Assembly: GCF_013106755.1 (NCBI RefSeq)
Contig: NZ_WHPF01000015.1
Coordinates: forward strand, 95,929 to 159,928
DNA: 64,000 bases
Direction of reading: 5' to 3'
Source: Limnovirga soli
GTDB lineage: Bacteria; Bacteroidota; Bacteroidia; Chitinophagales; Chitinophagaceae
Part shown: piece by piece, positions 55,393 to 64,000 of the stretch
Layout of the letters: each line of letters opens with the position of its first letter
How positions within the stretch are numbered: position 1 is the stretch's first letter
Translations under genes and position numbers: made by a program
The notes under the pieces: generated by a model
The model's database searches: none
What the model saw: only the letters and a program-made list of their open reading frames with translations
Told to the model about the DNA's origin: nothing

Positions 55393-55604
55393 ATGGCTGC
55401 CAATGGTATTCTTATCTGCTGTACCTAACAACTGCAATATGTGACATTCCATTGAATCATTTCGATTTGATCATTATTGCCACTGTGTAAAAGTCAGTCC
55501 TATTTCAACCGGAAAAATCTAGACAACTGGGGATGATTGTAGCAATGGAGCCTTTAAACCTAATAATATATTAATTAAGAAAATATACCTAAAAATCAAT
55601 TTAA

Positions 55605-58600
55605 ATGAAATACAAAATTTGCCTTCCGCTCCTTTTGTTGATAACCGTAAACCAAATTAATGCACAAAATATTTTTCCTCCCGCAGGCAGGGCTGGCATA
55701 TACACCACAAATCCATCAGCAACGCTACAGGTAAAAGGTGGCGCCAGATTTGGCTTCTCCAATGCCAACTATCTCAATATAGATAGTGCAACCGGTAACC
55801 TCTCGTTTAATGGCAGCAGCCAATACCGTGTAGGCGGTAATCAGTATGCCTTTGCATTTGCTGGTAACCCCAATTATGGTTTGTATTTTAATCAAACAAA
55901 TGTGCGGTACGAGTTTAGAAACAATGCAGCTGCTCCTTCTTTTTACGTTGGTGCCGATGATGGTAATGGCGTATTTACCGGTGGCGTAAGGGTGGGCAAC
56001 AGCAACAGCGCCGTGGCTGGTAATATACGTTGGGCCAATGGAGACTTTCAGGGCTATAACGGCACCGCCTGGGTTTCTTTAACTGGTAGCGGAGCTAGTA
56101 ATGGAGCAGATAAAAGTTTAAGTAATCTTATTGCACCCACGGCATTAAATGTTGATCTGCTACCCAATGTAACCAATACAATCAGTCTTGGGGCTGCGTC
56201 TTTACGTTATAAAGATGTGCATTTGTACAATGTAAAATTTGCAGATGGCAGTACGCAAACAACTGCTTTTACCCCTTATATTGCAGGAAATGGCATAAAC
56301 ATCAGCGGTAACACTGTTGCCAATATAGCGCCAGATCAAATTGTAGTATTAAACCCTGGCACAGGTATTAACATAGGTGGCGCTTATCCCAATTTTACTA
56401 TAGCCTCAACACTTACAGGTTCTCAATGGGCAACTGGTACAGATAATATTTCTTATACTGCCGGCAACGTGGGTATTGGTACTACTACCCCACAGGCAAA
56501 GTTGGAAATTGTTAATGGTGACGCTAGAATCAACGGAATCACAATTGGAAGAGGGAATGGAATTGGAGGCGATTTGAATACAGCATTTGGAGCATCAGCA
56601 TTGTTTGCTAATACTACCGGCTCCTTTAATACTGCAACTGGTTTTCATACACTATTTGCAAACAGCACCGGATTTGGTAATGTAGCCAATGGTTATAATG
56701 CATTAGCCTCAAACACTACAGGTGAAAATAATACAGCAACCGGTAGTAATGCATTAAGCGCAAATACAACAGGTAGGGAGAATGTGGCAAATGGCATAAA
56801 TACCCTTGCATCAAATATTACAGGATATGGAAACGTTGCTATTGGAGATAATGCATTATTTAAAAATACAACAGGTGCATATAACGTTGCAAACGGTGCA
56901 CGTGCATTATATTCAAACACCACCGGATTTGCAAATATTGCTATTGGAGTTAACGCATTAAGTGCCAATACCATTGGTACAGGCAATATTGCCAACGGCA
57001 ATAGTGCCTTATATGAAAATATCTCTGGAAACGATAATATTGCACATGGCACAAGTGCATTAACTTCAAACACCACGGGTTCAAATAATGTTGCCTATGG
57101 CAATAATGCATTGGGGGAAAACATATCCGGTTTCTCTAATGTAGCCATTGGCACCAGCGCGTTAAGATTTAATACAGAAGGAAGCAACCAGGTAGCCATT
57201 GGCGATTCTGCTTTATTTAATCAAAACAGTGGTTCTAGCAGAAATACTGCCCTAGGCTCAAAAGCCCTATTTACAAATACCAGCGGCTTCCGAAATACTG
57301 CAGCTGGCTATAATGCCATGTTCTTAAATACCACCGGTTCTAACAATGTTGCATATGGCAGTAATTCATTGGTCGCAAACACCACAGGATCAGCGAATGT
57401 AGCCATTGGAAGCAATGCAATGTTATCAAACAGCACAGGTTTATCCAATACTGCGATTGGGAATAGTACTTTGTTTTCTAACACTACAGGTTCAAACAAT
57501 GTTGCAAATGGCGCTAGTACTTTGGTTTTAAACACTACAGGTTCAAACAATGTTGCAAATGGCAGAGATGCCATGTTTTCAAACACCACAGGTTTTTCAA
57601 ATGTTACAGCTGGCATTAGTGCGCTTCACGATAATCAAACAGGTAGTAACCTGGTAGCTATTGGCGATTCTGCCTTATATAATCAAAACGGAGGTGCTGG
57701 GCAAAATACTGCACTAGGCTCAAAGGCCCTGTTTGCAAATACTTCCGGCAGTAGAAATACTGCAACCGGCTTTAATGCAATGTTTTCAAATACCACTGGG
57801 CAATCCAACGTTGCAAATGGCAGCAATGCCATGTTTTTAAACACCACAGGATCTAGCAATGTTGCCAATGGTAATAGTGCTTTGTTTTTAAACACTACAG
57901 GTTCATCCAATACTGCAATTGGCAACAGTACTATGCTTTCAAATACAACCGGCTCCTCTAATGTCGCAATTGGTAGCAGTGCATTGGTTTCAAACTCAAC
58001 TGGTTCATTCAATGTTGCAAACGGCATCGGTGCTTTGCTAAACAACACAACCGGTTTTTCAAATGTTGCAACTGGCATTAATGCGCTTCGCAATAATCAA
58101 ACAGGCAATAATTTAGTAGCCATTGGAGACTCTGCCATGCTTAACCAAAACGGGGGCAATGGATTTAATACAGCTGTAGGCTCAAAAGCTTTGTTTGCAA
58201 ACATTACCGGCCAGGAAAATACAGCAACCGGCTACAATGCTTTACTTAACAATACCGGTAATTTTAATACTGCATTTGGTACCAGTGCACTGGTAAATAA
58301 TACTACTGGTATATCTAATGTTGGCATAGGTACCAATGCAATAATAGCCAATACCACAGGAGCCAATAATACAGCTATTGGTGTTAATGCACTTAATATA
58401 AATGCTACCGGCAGCAATAACACCGCCATTGGCCGCAGTGCCAATGTATCAGTTGGAAATTTAACCAATGCTACCGCTGTTGGTAATGGCGCTATTACTG
58501 ATGCAAGTAACAAAATTCGTTTCGGCAATACGGCTGTTACCTCCATTGGTGGACAGGTAAGCTATACCACCTTTAGCGATGGCCGTTTTAAACAAAACAT

Positions 58601-59321
58601 TAAAGAAGAAACCCACGGCCTTGATTTTATTAAAAAACTTAAACCTGTTTCTTACAACTATAATGTAAACAGCATTGATAATTTCTGGGGCATAAAAGAA
58701 ACCACAGAAGACAAAGCAAATGCTGATGTACAAAAAGCAAAAGCTGCACAACTTAAGAAACGTTATTCCGGCTTTCTTGCACAGGATGTAGACAAAGCAG
58801 CAAAAAGTGTTGGATATGATTTTAGTGGAATTGATAAACCCGAAGACGACAGTAAAAGCACCTGGGGCCTGCGCTACAGCGATTTTGTTGTGCCATTGGT
58901 AAAAGCTGTACAGGAGCTATCAGCAGAAAATGATGCATTATCCTCTGCGAACAAAGAACTTAAAAACAGGTTGGATAAAATTGAACAACTCCTCCTTGTA
59001 AATACCAATACGGCAATACCTCAACAAACAGTTGTTTTATCTTCCCCCGCAACACAGCCCAACAATGCTGTACTTTATCAAAATGCACCAAATCCATTTA
59101 AAGCACAAACAACCATTCAATATTTTCTACCGCAGCAGGCAACAACAGCCTATTTGCAAATAAGCACCTCAGATGGAAAATTGATAAAACAAATTACGTT
59201 AACCGCCAGGGGTAAAGGACAGGTAAATCTGCAAACGGCGCAACTGGCTGCAGGTACCTACCGCTATAGCCTTATCATGAATGGGCAATTAATTGATACC
59301 AAAACAATGGTATTACAATAA
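55605..59321 (+). CDS. YadA-head-like repeat protein with S74 autochaperone and T9SS tail (37 coils)
   Basis: The longer, 1238-residue sister of the gene before. The order is the same: front matter, about 37 coils of 17 residues at about 325-975, an S74 domain with S991 and K996 (FSDGRFKQNIK), a short coiled stretch (AENDALSSANKELKNRLDKIEQ) and a T9SS type A tail (YQNAPNPFKAQTTIQYFLPQQ). The front and the S74 part are almost identical in DNA to its sister; the extra length is one nine-coil block plus five coils. If the S74 peptidase cuts itself before S991, the repeat head would be freed from the tail. Confidence 0.9.
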   Translation: MKYKICLPLLLLITVNQINAQNIFPPAGRAGIYTTNPSATLQVKGGARFGFSNANYLNIDSATGNLSFNGSSQYRVGGNQYAFAFAGNPNYGLYFNQTNVRYEFRNNAAAPSFYVGADDGNGVFTGGVRVGNSNSAVAGNIRWANGDFQGYNGTAWVSLTGSGASNGADKSLSNLIAPTALNVDLLPNVTNTISLGAASLRYKDVHLYNVKFADGSTQTTAFTPYIAGNGINISGNTVANIAPDQIVVLNPGTGINIGGAYPNFTIASTLTGSQWATGTDNISYTAGNVGIGTTTPQAKLEIVNGDARINGITIGRGNGIGGDLNTAFGASALFANTTGSFNTATGFHTLFANSTGFGNVANGYNALASNTTGENNTATGSNALSANTTGRENVANGINTLASNITGYGNVAIGDNALFKNTTGAYNVANGARALYSNTTGFANIAIGVNALSANTIGTGNIANGNSALYENISGNDNIAHGTSALTSNTTGSNNVAYGNNALGENISGFSNVAIGTSALRFNTEGSNQVAIGDSALFNQNSGSSRNTALGSKALFTNTSGFRNTAAGYNAMFLNTTGSNNVAYGSNSLVANTTGSANVAIGSNAMLSNSTGLSNTAIGNSTLFSNTTGSNNVANGASTLVLNTTGSNNVANGRDAMFSNTTGFSNVTAGISALHDNQTGSNLVAIGDSALYNQNGGAGQNTALGSKALFANTSGSRNTATGFNAMFSNTTGQSNVANGSNAMFLNTTGSSNVANGNSALFLNTTGSSNTAIGNSTMLSNTTGSSNVAIGSSALVSNSTGSFNVANGIGALLNNTTGFSNVATGINALRNNQTGNNLVAIGDSAMLNQNGGNGFNTAVGSKALFANITGQENTATGYNALLNNTGNFNTAFGTSALVNNTTGISNVGIGTNAIIANTTGANNTAIGVNALNINATGSNNTAIGRSANVSVGNLTNATAVGNGAITDASNKIRFGNTAVTSIGGQVSYTTFSDGRFKQNIKEETHGLDFIKKLKPVSYNYNVNSIDNFWGIKETTEDKANADVQKAKAAQLKKRYSGFLAQDVDKAAKSVGYDFSGIDKPEDDSKSTWGLRYSDFVVPLVKAVQELSAENDALSSANKELKNRLDKIEQLLLVNTNTAIPQQTVVLSSPATQPNNAVLYQNAPNPFKAQTTIQYFLPQQATTAYLQISTSDGKLIKQITLTARGKGQVNLQTAQLAAGTYRYSLIMNGQLIDTKTMVLQ

Positions 59322-59368
59322 CCATTTCATCGTATAAGTATGTACCTGGCTGCAAAGCAACTGGCAAC

Positions 59369-59392
59369 ACCGCTTGCGTCGCACACTTGTAC
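59369..59392 (+). repeat. dispersed repeat, single arm
   Basis: CGCTTGCGTCGCACACTTGT then AC, 48 bp after the second repeat-protein gene, sense orientation. Confidence 0.85.
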
Positions 59393-59489
59393 AGCATACC
59401 AATACCGGGCAAAAAAGCTAAAAATAGTTGTTTAAATCTGTTGCCTCTATTATCTCATCTATCGACTATCACACTATAAACACCACTCT

Positions 59490-62400
59490 ATGGACAAGAA
59501 AGAATTACAAAAACTCGTTAAGAAAGAATTTCTAAGTATTCCGTTAGGCGATTTATTAGAAAAGAGCCCATCAGTATTAGCTGATGTATCAGAAAAGCAG
59601 GCAAACACGCTTAAACATTTAAAAATAAATAACCTATACGATCTCGGTCTTTCAGATATTTTTCAAAATGCCCGATACATCACCAGCATCAGTAATAAAG
59701 ACCTAAAAGCAAAAGCTGGTTTACTGCCGGATGATATGGTGGATGAAAAAAACATATTAGGTACACTAACTGAATTAAAGTTTCGTGAGCCTGCCATACT
59801 TACTGGTATTGGCAATGCTATAGCCGGCTTATTAAAAAGCGATTTTGGATTTAAAAAAATAGAAGACCTCGCCAAATGGCAACCCTATTACGCTGCTAGA
59901 ATAATTGTAAATGAACACCTCGGTATAAATACAGCTTCAAACAGTTCAACAACCAAAAATGAACCAGCAACAGTTCCGGTCCAAACTGCTATTATTACGT
60001 CAAAAGCAGCACCTGCCGATCCCGAAGCTCCACAGGAATTAGTACCCAAAATGGGCGAATACCCGGTAGAAGTGGTGTATTATGATACTGTGGTAATGAC
60101 GGATGCTCCAAAAAGAAGAGCAGCCCTTCAACCCTTAAGCGGAAGAGTAAGTTTGAACTATGATGACAGAAGTATGGGGTATGATGAGCCTGGTTTCGGA
60201 GCCATCCTTACATTTAAGCAAAGCTGGTTTGCACAAGGAATTACCTTGGGTAGCCTGATAAAAAGTATTGCACTGGCACCCGGAGAAAGTACAAAGATTG
60301 CTGTTATTGACTGGCAACGTAAAACGACAGGTACAACAGCAGAAATTGTAACTCAGAAAGAAGAGTTAGAAAACTCGCAAACACAAAAGAGGGCCATTGC
60401 AGAAGTTGCTGGTGCAACTGCATCAGAAATACAGGCTGGAACTTCTATGACAGGAAGCATCAGCACATCTAGTAATATTGCAGTAGCTGGTGGGGGAATG
60501 GTTGGCCCGGTGCTTACAGGAGGAACTGTAAGTGGTTCTTTAAATACCACTGCTGCAAGTTCTGTTTCTGCCACTGCGGGGCAAAGGGATATTTCTTCTT
60601 CTATGCAGCAAAACATTAATAACTCAACACAGCAAAATTCATTTTCCTCAAGAAATAAACGCTCTTCTATTGTTTCAGAAGTATCACAGTCTGAATCTGA
60701 AACCATAACAACCCGAAGTATTACGAATTACAATCACATGCATGCACTTACCATACAATACTGGCAGGTGGTGCAGTCTTTTACTACCGAATTACAAATT
60801 GACAGATATAAGCGTTGCATTTTTGTACCGATGGATATTATAAACTTTATTGATGAAAGAGTAATCAATAAGTTTAAGTCAGTTTTGTATAACACCGCCC
60901 GTTCGCAGTATATAAAAGATTTAATTTTTACTACAAACAGCTTCGTGAATGTTGAACAGGTAGCGAAGCATATTTATGAAAGCATAGAACTGCCGCCTGC
61001 CGCTGATGATAAGGCTAGTAAGCTATTACGCCTTAAGGCAATTCATAATAGAATTAATGATCAGAATTCACGTAAGGGAGCATTTCTTAGTTTCAGTGTA
61101 AATACCGGGCTTGTAACAGACTTTCAGCCAAATCTTGTAACAGCAGATCATCATGAAAATTCTAAATGGAAAATGTCTTCAAATTCCTCTTTGGTAAATG
61201 TTGATGGGATGGGTGGAATAGGAGACGAAATGATTGAGAAGATAAATATTGTTAAGGAGGATGGCAGTATTATAGCGATTACAAAAAATAATATAGGAAC
61301 CAATTATAACAAAAATGGAATTAATCCGGCTATCCCAGAACCAATAGCATTAAGCTCTGTTGCTTCTATAAATGTGGAATGTAAGCAATCTCATACCCAA
61401 TTTGGCGCTACTATAAATTTCAATTTTAATGTTAGCGGTAACTTTTATGCTTTTATGCCTATTGATTTTCTTATACCGCCAGATACAAGCAAAATTGAAC
61501 TTTTAAAGTTTAAGTCAACTGTAAAAACTAATGAACTCGGGGTCCTCTTAAACGAGGATGCACTCTACTATAGCCAACAGATCTGGATGAATATGGATCC
61601 CAATTTTCTATCTATGCAATTAAGCCCCTATAAAGTAACAGTCGGAGCCGGATCTGCTACTAAAAGAGAGGTAAGCCTTACTGAATATATTGACCCCAAA
61701 CCCATTGCAGTTATGGGAAATTGTTTAGCATTTATATTTCATGACAATGAAGATACTAAATGGATAAAATGGCAAGAAGACAATATTGATAAAGAAGAAA
61801 TAAGCCGTCAAAAAGTAGCTTTACCCACCGATGGTATTTTCGGTGAAGCAGTCCTCGGTCGCTTTAACTCTGCAGAAAAATTAGATATGACCCGCTTCTG
61901 GAACTGGCAGGATTCCCCAATACCTTTTGCCGCACCGGAAATTGCAGCCATACAAGCAGGCCAGCACCAGGTAGATGGTGCTCCAACCACTGGTAACCTA
62001 AACCCTTCCGTATTAAGCATTCAGGCCCCACAGGCGTTACCAGACCCAACCGGCATGCAGGGCGTATTGCAGGCCATTACTGCGGCTAATTTATTCCGTG
62101 ACATGAGCGGTATTGCACAAACATCCGCCCTTGCCCAAAGTGCATTAAATGCATCTTCTACCGGCGCTATTGCTGCAGGTAATCAGGCAGGCGCCAACAT
62201 GGCCACATTCGCCAATTTCCAGGTAGAAATGGCAAAAATTGCTGCATCACTTGCTCCTATGCTGTTGGGCTTGCCACCATTGCCAACACCTGCTACCAAT
62301 ACTATCTCAGGCGGAGGTGCCGCCTTAAATGCAGCCAAATCATTGGATACTCAACAATCCACACCTGGTTTGGATAGTGGCATTTCCCCTGAATCATTCC

Positions 62401-63269
62401 TAAGAACTACAGCCCCTAACCAGCAAAAAGTGCTGGATAAAATAACTGGAACTACATCTTCATCAGCCCCCATTTCACTACCGTCACCTACTTCAGGGGC
62501 TTCATCTAACGAACGGGATAGGGTGGTTACTGCAGTTCCCGAATCAAAACAAATAGACGATATATTAAATAATGCAGCAGCTTCTCCGGCAGGTGCTTTA
62601 TCAACAAGCGATGAGCAGAAAATAGTGCAGTTGATGAAAGATGATTATAACAAAAATATCAAACCAGCTATCCCTGCTGCCGCCTCAGATTTTGAAAAAT
62701 TAAAACCTGAACTCAAAAAGCTGCTAAGCTGGATGGCAAAAGCAGAAGCAACAGGCATAGATGATGCTTTGATAAACGAAAGAACCGAAGGATTGGGCCT
62801 CGCCAAACAAGCCATGTTTACTTCCCTGAATAATGCAATTGACAGGGCAAAACAAAATAATGATATTAAGCAGGTACGCTTATCATTTGATATTGCAGGC
62901 AATGCACAGCTATTGGGTTTTGACGGAGCCAACGATGGCTTTTCGCCTGATATTATCCAGTCAAATTTAAACCTGTCTTTACTCATAAATACCAATTTTG
63001 ATGCAGGCATAACTAACGGTCAGGAACGGTTGCTGAAAATAAATGTGCTGCTTAAGATCGATAATAATAGCGGCACCCCAATCGATGGTATTGCTGTAGG
63101 CGTATCTGTTACCGGTGGTACAGCGCTGCCCTTTGGAACAGGCCACACCAACGAATTTGGGAATTTTAACTGCAATATTCAATGCACAGATCGCTCCATT
63201 TTTGCAATCGAAGGGCAGGCCGATGGAGGACTTCCCGAGCTTCTGAAAAACTTTACAGTAGCATTATAA
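59490..63269 (+). CDS. 1259-residue multidomain protein of unknown function
   Basis: No signal peptide or membrane segment is seen, unlike the four exported neighbours upstream. Residues about 33-67 and 104-146 look like two helix-hairpin-helix-type units (QANTLKHLKINNLYDLGL; GIGNAIAGLLKSDFGFKKIEDLAKWQPYYAARI). A core at about 184-480 holds the block LAPGESTKIAVIDWQRKTTG (from 262), a Gly/Ser/Ala-rich stretch (about 310-365), a Gln/Asn/Ser stretch and the marked motif NYNHMHALTIQYWQVVQ (from 413). A region rich in Ala, Pro and Gly (790-1000) links to a helical segment and a C-terminal beta domain at about 1126-1259. I do not recognise a family. It is monocistronic with its own terminator. Confidence 0.85.
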   Translation: MDKKELQKLVKKEFLSIPLGDLLEKSPSVLADVSEKQANTLKHLKINNLYDLGLSDIFQNARYITSISNKDLKAKAGLLPDDMVDEKNILGTLTELKFREPAILTGIGNAIAGLLKSDFGFKKIEDLAKWQPYYAARIIVNEHLGINTASNSSTTKNEPATVPVQTAIITSKAAPADPEAPQELVPKMGEYPVEVVYYDTVVMTDAPKRRAALQPLSGRVSLNYDDRSMGYDEPGFGAILTFKQSWFAQGITLGSLIKSIALAPGESTKIAVIDWQRKTTGTTAEIVTQKEELENSQTQKRAIAEVAGATASEIQAGTSMTGSISTSSNIAVAGGGMVGPVLTGGTVSGSLNTTAASSVSATAGQRDISSSMQQNINNSTQQNSFSSRNKRSSIVSEVSQSESETITTRSITNYNHMHALTIQYWQVVQSFTTELQIDRYKRCIFVPMDIINFIDERVINKFKSVLYNTARSQYIKDLIFTTNSFVNVEQVAKHIYESIELPPAADDKASKLLRLKAIHNRINDQNSRKGAFLSFSVNTGLVTDFQPNLVTADHHENSKWKMSSNSSLVNVDGMGGIGDEMIEKINIVKEDGSIIAITKNNIGTNYNKNGINPAIPEPIALSSVASINVECKQSHTQFGATINFNFNVSGNFYAFMPIDFLIPPDTSKIELLKFKSTVKTNELGVLLNEDALYYSQQIWMNMDPNFLSMQLSPYKVTVGAGSATKREVSLTEYIDPKPIAVMGNCLAFIFHDNEDTKWIKWQEDNIDKEEISRQKVALPTDGIFGEAVLGRFNSAEKLDMTRFWNWQDSPIPFAAPEIAAIQAGQHQVDGAPTTGNLNPSVLSIQAPQALPDPTGMQGVLQAITAANLFRDMSGIAQTSALAQSALNASSTGAIAAGNQAGANMATFANFQVEMAKIAASLAPMLLGLPPLPTPATNTISGGGAALNAAKSLDTQQSTPGLDSGISPESFLRTTAPNQQKVLDKITGTTSSSAPISLPSPTSGASSNERDRVVTAVPESKQIDDILNNAAASPAGALSTSDEQKIVQLMKDDYNKNIKPAIPAAASDFEKLKPELKKLLSWMAKAEATGIDDALINERTEGLGLAKQAMFTSLNNAIDRAKQNNDIKQVRLSFDIAGNAQLLGFDGANDGFSPDIIQSNLNLSLLINTNFDAGITNGQERLLKINVLLKIDNNSGTPIDGIAVGVSVTGGTALPFGTGHTNEFGNFNCNIQCTDRSIFAIEGQADGGLPELLKNFTVAL

Positions 63270-63282
63270 ATTGTACAATAAG

Positions 63283-63328
63283 AAAATGCTTTCCGGGACC
63301 ATATGTATAAACCGGAAAGCATTTTTTT
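63283..63328 (+). terminator. intrinsic terminator of the 1259-residue gene
   Basis: AAAATGCTTTCCGG pairs with CCGGAAAGCATTTT and is followed by a T-run. It and the repeat at 63356 are the content of the 328-bp gap 63270-63597. Confidence 0.92.
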
Positions 63329-63355
63329 GTGGGCCCGGCAACAAATCATTTATTG

Positions 63356-63383
63356 GGCAGCCGTTGCGTCGCACACTTGTACG
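63356..63383 (+). repeat. dispersed repeat, single arm
   Basis: GCAGCCGTTGCGTCGCACAC then TTGTAC, followed by GGTTGAGTACTTTGTGCAGC as in the long copy at 44801. Sense orientation. Confidence 0.85.
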
Positions 63384-63597
63384 GTTGAGTACTTTGTGCA
63401 GCTAAAAAACCAAAAAGGCAATCCCAGATTTTACCAAATAAATTTATAGATACAGCCTAGGTAGTTGTTATTGTATAAAAATTAAAAATAAAAAACGGCG
63501 GCTGGTTACATTATTGCTTTTGGCTGCAACTATGTATAAATGGGCACAATAAAAACATTATTCCCCATAAACATATTTTAAAAGTCAAACAAAAGTT

Positions 63598-63876
63598 ATG
63601 AAAAAAATCATTTTCGCACTAGTTCTGTTAGTAAGCGTTAGCGCAGTATCTGCCAATCAATACCAAAGTGCAGTAGAAAAAGTTACCATAGAAACCCGTA
63701 AAACGGCCAGATATGTACCACCACCGGTATTGGCTTCCTATAACGCCATGTACCCCGGCGCTACTACCATTCGCTGGACATGGAAAGACCATACTTTTTA
63801 TCAGGTTAAATTTATTTATAATGGCGAAACCATGACTGCCAGCTACTTGTCTGACGGTACTTATGTTGGTAAATAA
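63598..63876 (+). CDS. small exported PepSY-like protein
   Basis: A 92-residue protein with signal MKKIIFALVLLVSVSAVSAN and the core VLASYNAMYPGATTIRWTWKDHTFYQVKFIYNGETMTASYLSDGTYVGK. It is closest to the tandem pair near 40.1-40.9 kb (YNAMYPGATT, SYDGTYLGK) and more distant from the copy at 8.1 kb. It stands alone with its own terminator. Confidence 0.82.
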   Translation: MKKIIFALVLLVSVSAVSANQYQSAVEKVTIETRKTARYVPPPVLASYNAMYPGATTIRWTWKDHTFYQVKFIYNGETMTASYLSDGTYVGK

Positions 63877-63910
63877 TTAAGCCCCGAATTTTGTAAAACC
63901 CAGTATATAA

Positions 63911-63943
63911 AAAGGGCAGCCGTTTGTAACAGGCTGCCCTTTT
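63911..63943 (+). terminator. intrinsic terminator of the last PepSY-like gene
   Basis: AAAGGGCAGCC pairs with GGCTGCCCTTT across a ten-base loop. Confidence 0.88.
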
Positions 63944-64000
63944 GTGTTTATGCTACGCCAAAACATTTATTGTACAAAAAGCTGCATATACAACCCAAAC

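Noticed and set aside
53223..58546. Long antisense frames opposite the coil repeats
   Set aside because: They mirror the 51-bp periodic repeats of the fibre genes, whose composition avoids stops on the other strand, and have no start context.
52375..59321. CRISPR array reading of the regular coil repeats
   Set aside because: The period is 51 bp with in-frame coding variation and no constant repeat with unique spacers.

Overview
The window reads as a chromosomal segment from a low-GC member of the Bacteroidota, most likely the Chitinophagaceae or a close relative. The grounds are: lipoproteins and type IX secretion (T9SS) type A C-terminal domains; DUF5686, DUF1028, DUF1080 and PepSY-like families; a near absence of Shine-Dalgarno sequences; and TAnnTTTG -7 promoter elements. 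No rRNA, tRNA, CRISPR array, prophage or insertion-sequence transposase was recognised.

Layout. 1-8 kb: a partial MBOAT O-acyltransferase, a glycosidase-like lipoprotein, a VanZ-like protein, a GH95-like glycosidase and a TIM-barrel epimerase-like lipoprotein. 8-31.4 kb: mostly housekeeping genes (pyrF, a glutaryl-CoA dehydrogenase, aroK, serS, gcvH, recX, dnaN) mixed with envelope and secreted proteins (DUF5686, DUF1028, L,D-transpeptidase, alpha/beta hydrolase, sulfatase, cyclophilin), an ECF sigma/anti-sigma pair and a KdnB-like iron alcohol dehydrogenase. 31.5-34.7 kb: a single-chain UvrD-type helicase fused to a RecB-type nuclease with a possible Fe-S cluster. 34.8-45 kb: an Ig-like lipoprotein, a Rieske protein, a second ECF sigma factor with a membrane-barrel partner, a tandem duplication of a PepSY-like gene, a DUF1080 protein, a VF530 protein and an M1 aminopeptidase. 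45-48.6 kb: a TPR histidine kinase, its NarL-type regulator and a separate PAS-LuxR regulator. 48.8-63.3 kb: a surface-protein island with two LamG/Calx-beta T9SS proteins, two giant repeat proteins that combine YadA-head-like coils, a self-cleaving S74 chaperone domain and a T9SS tail, and a 1259-residue protein of no recognised family.

The most striking non-coding signal is a dispersed intergenic element built on the core CTTGCGTCGCACNCTTGTAC. It occurs at 23 loci, five of them as facing pairs that form 120-195 bp hairpin elements. Outside divergent gaps, about 20 of 24 arms lie 3' of a gene in the sense orientation, and four of the five pairs fill gaps between convergent genes. Within the two giant repeat proteins there is a second hidden regularity: nine 17-residue coils form an exact 462-bp super-repeat.

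The regulator group next to the T9SS surface proteins suggests, but does not prove, a signal-controlled cell-surface programme. The best candidates for undescribed biology are the repeat-S74-T9SS proteins, the 1259-residue neighbour and the gene-end-oriented repeat family.
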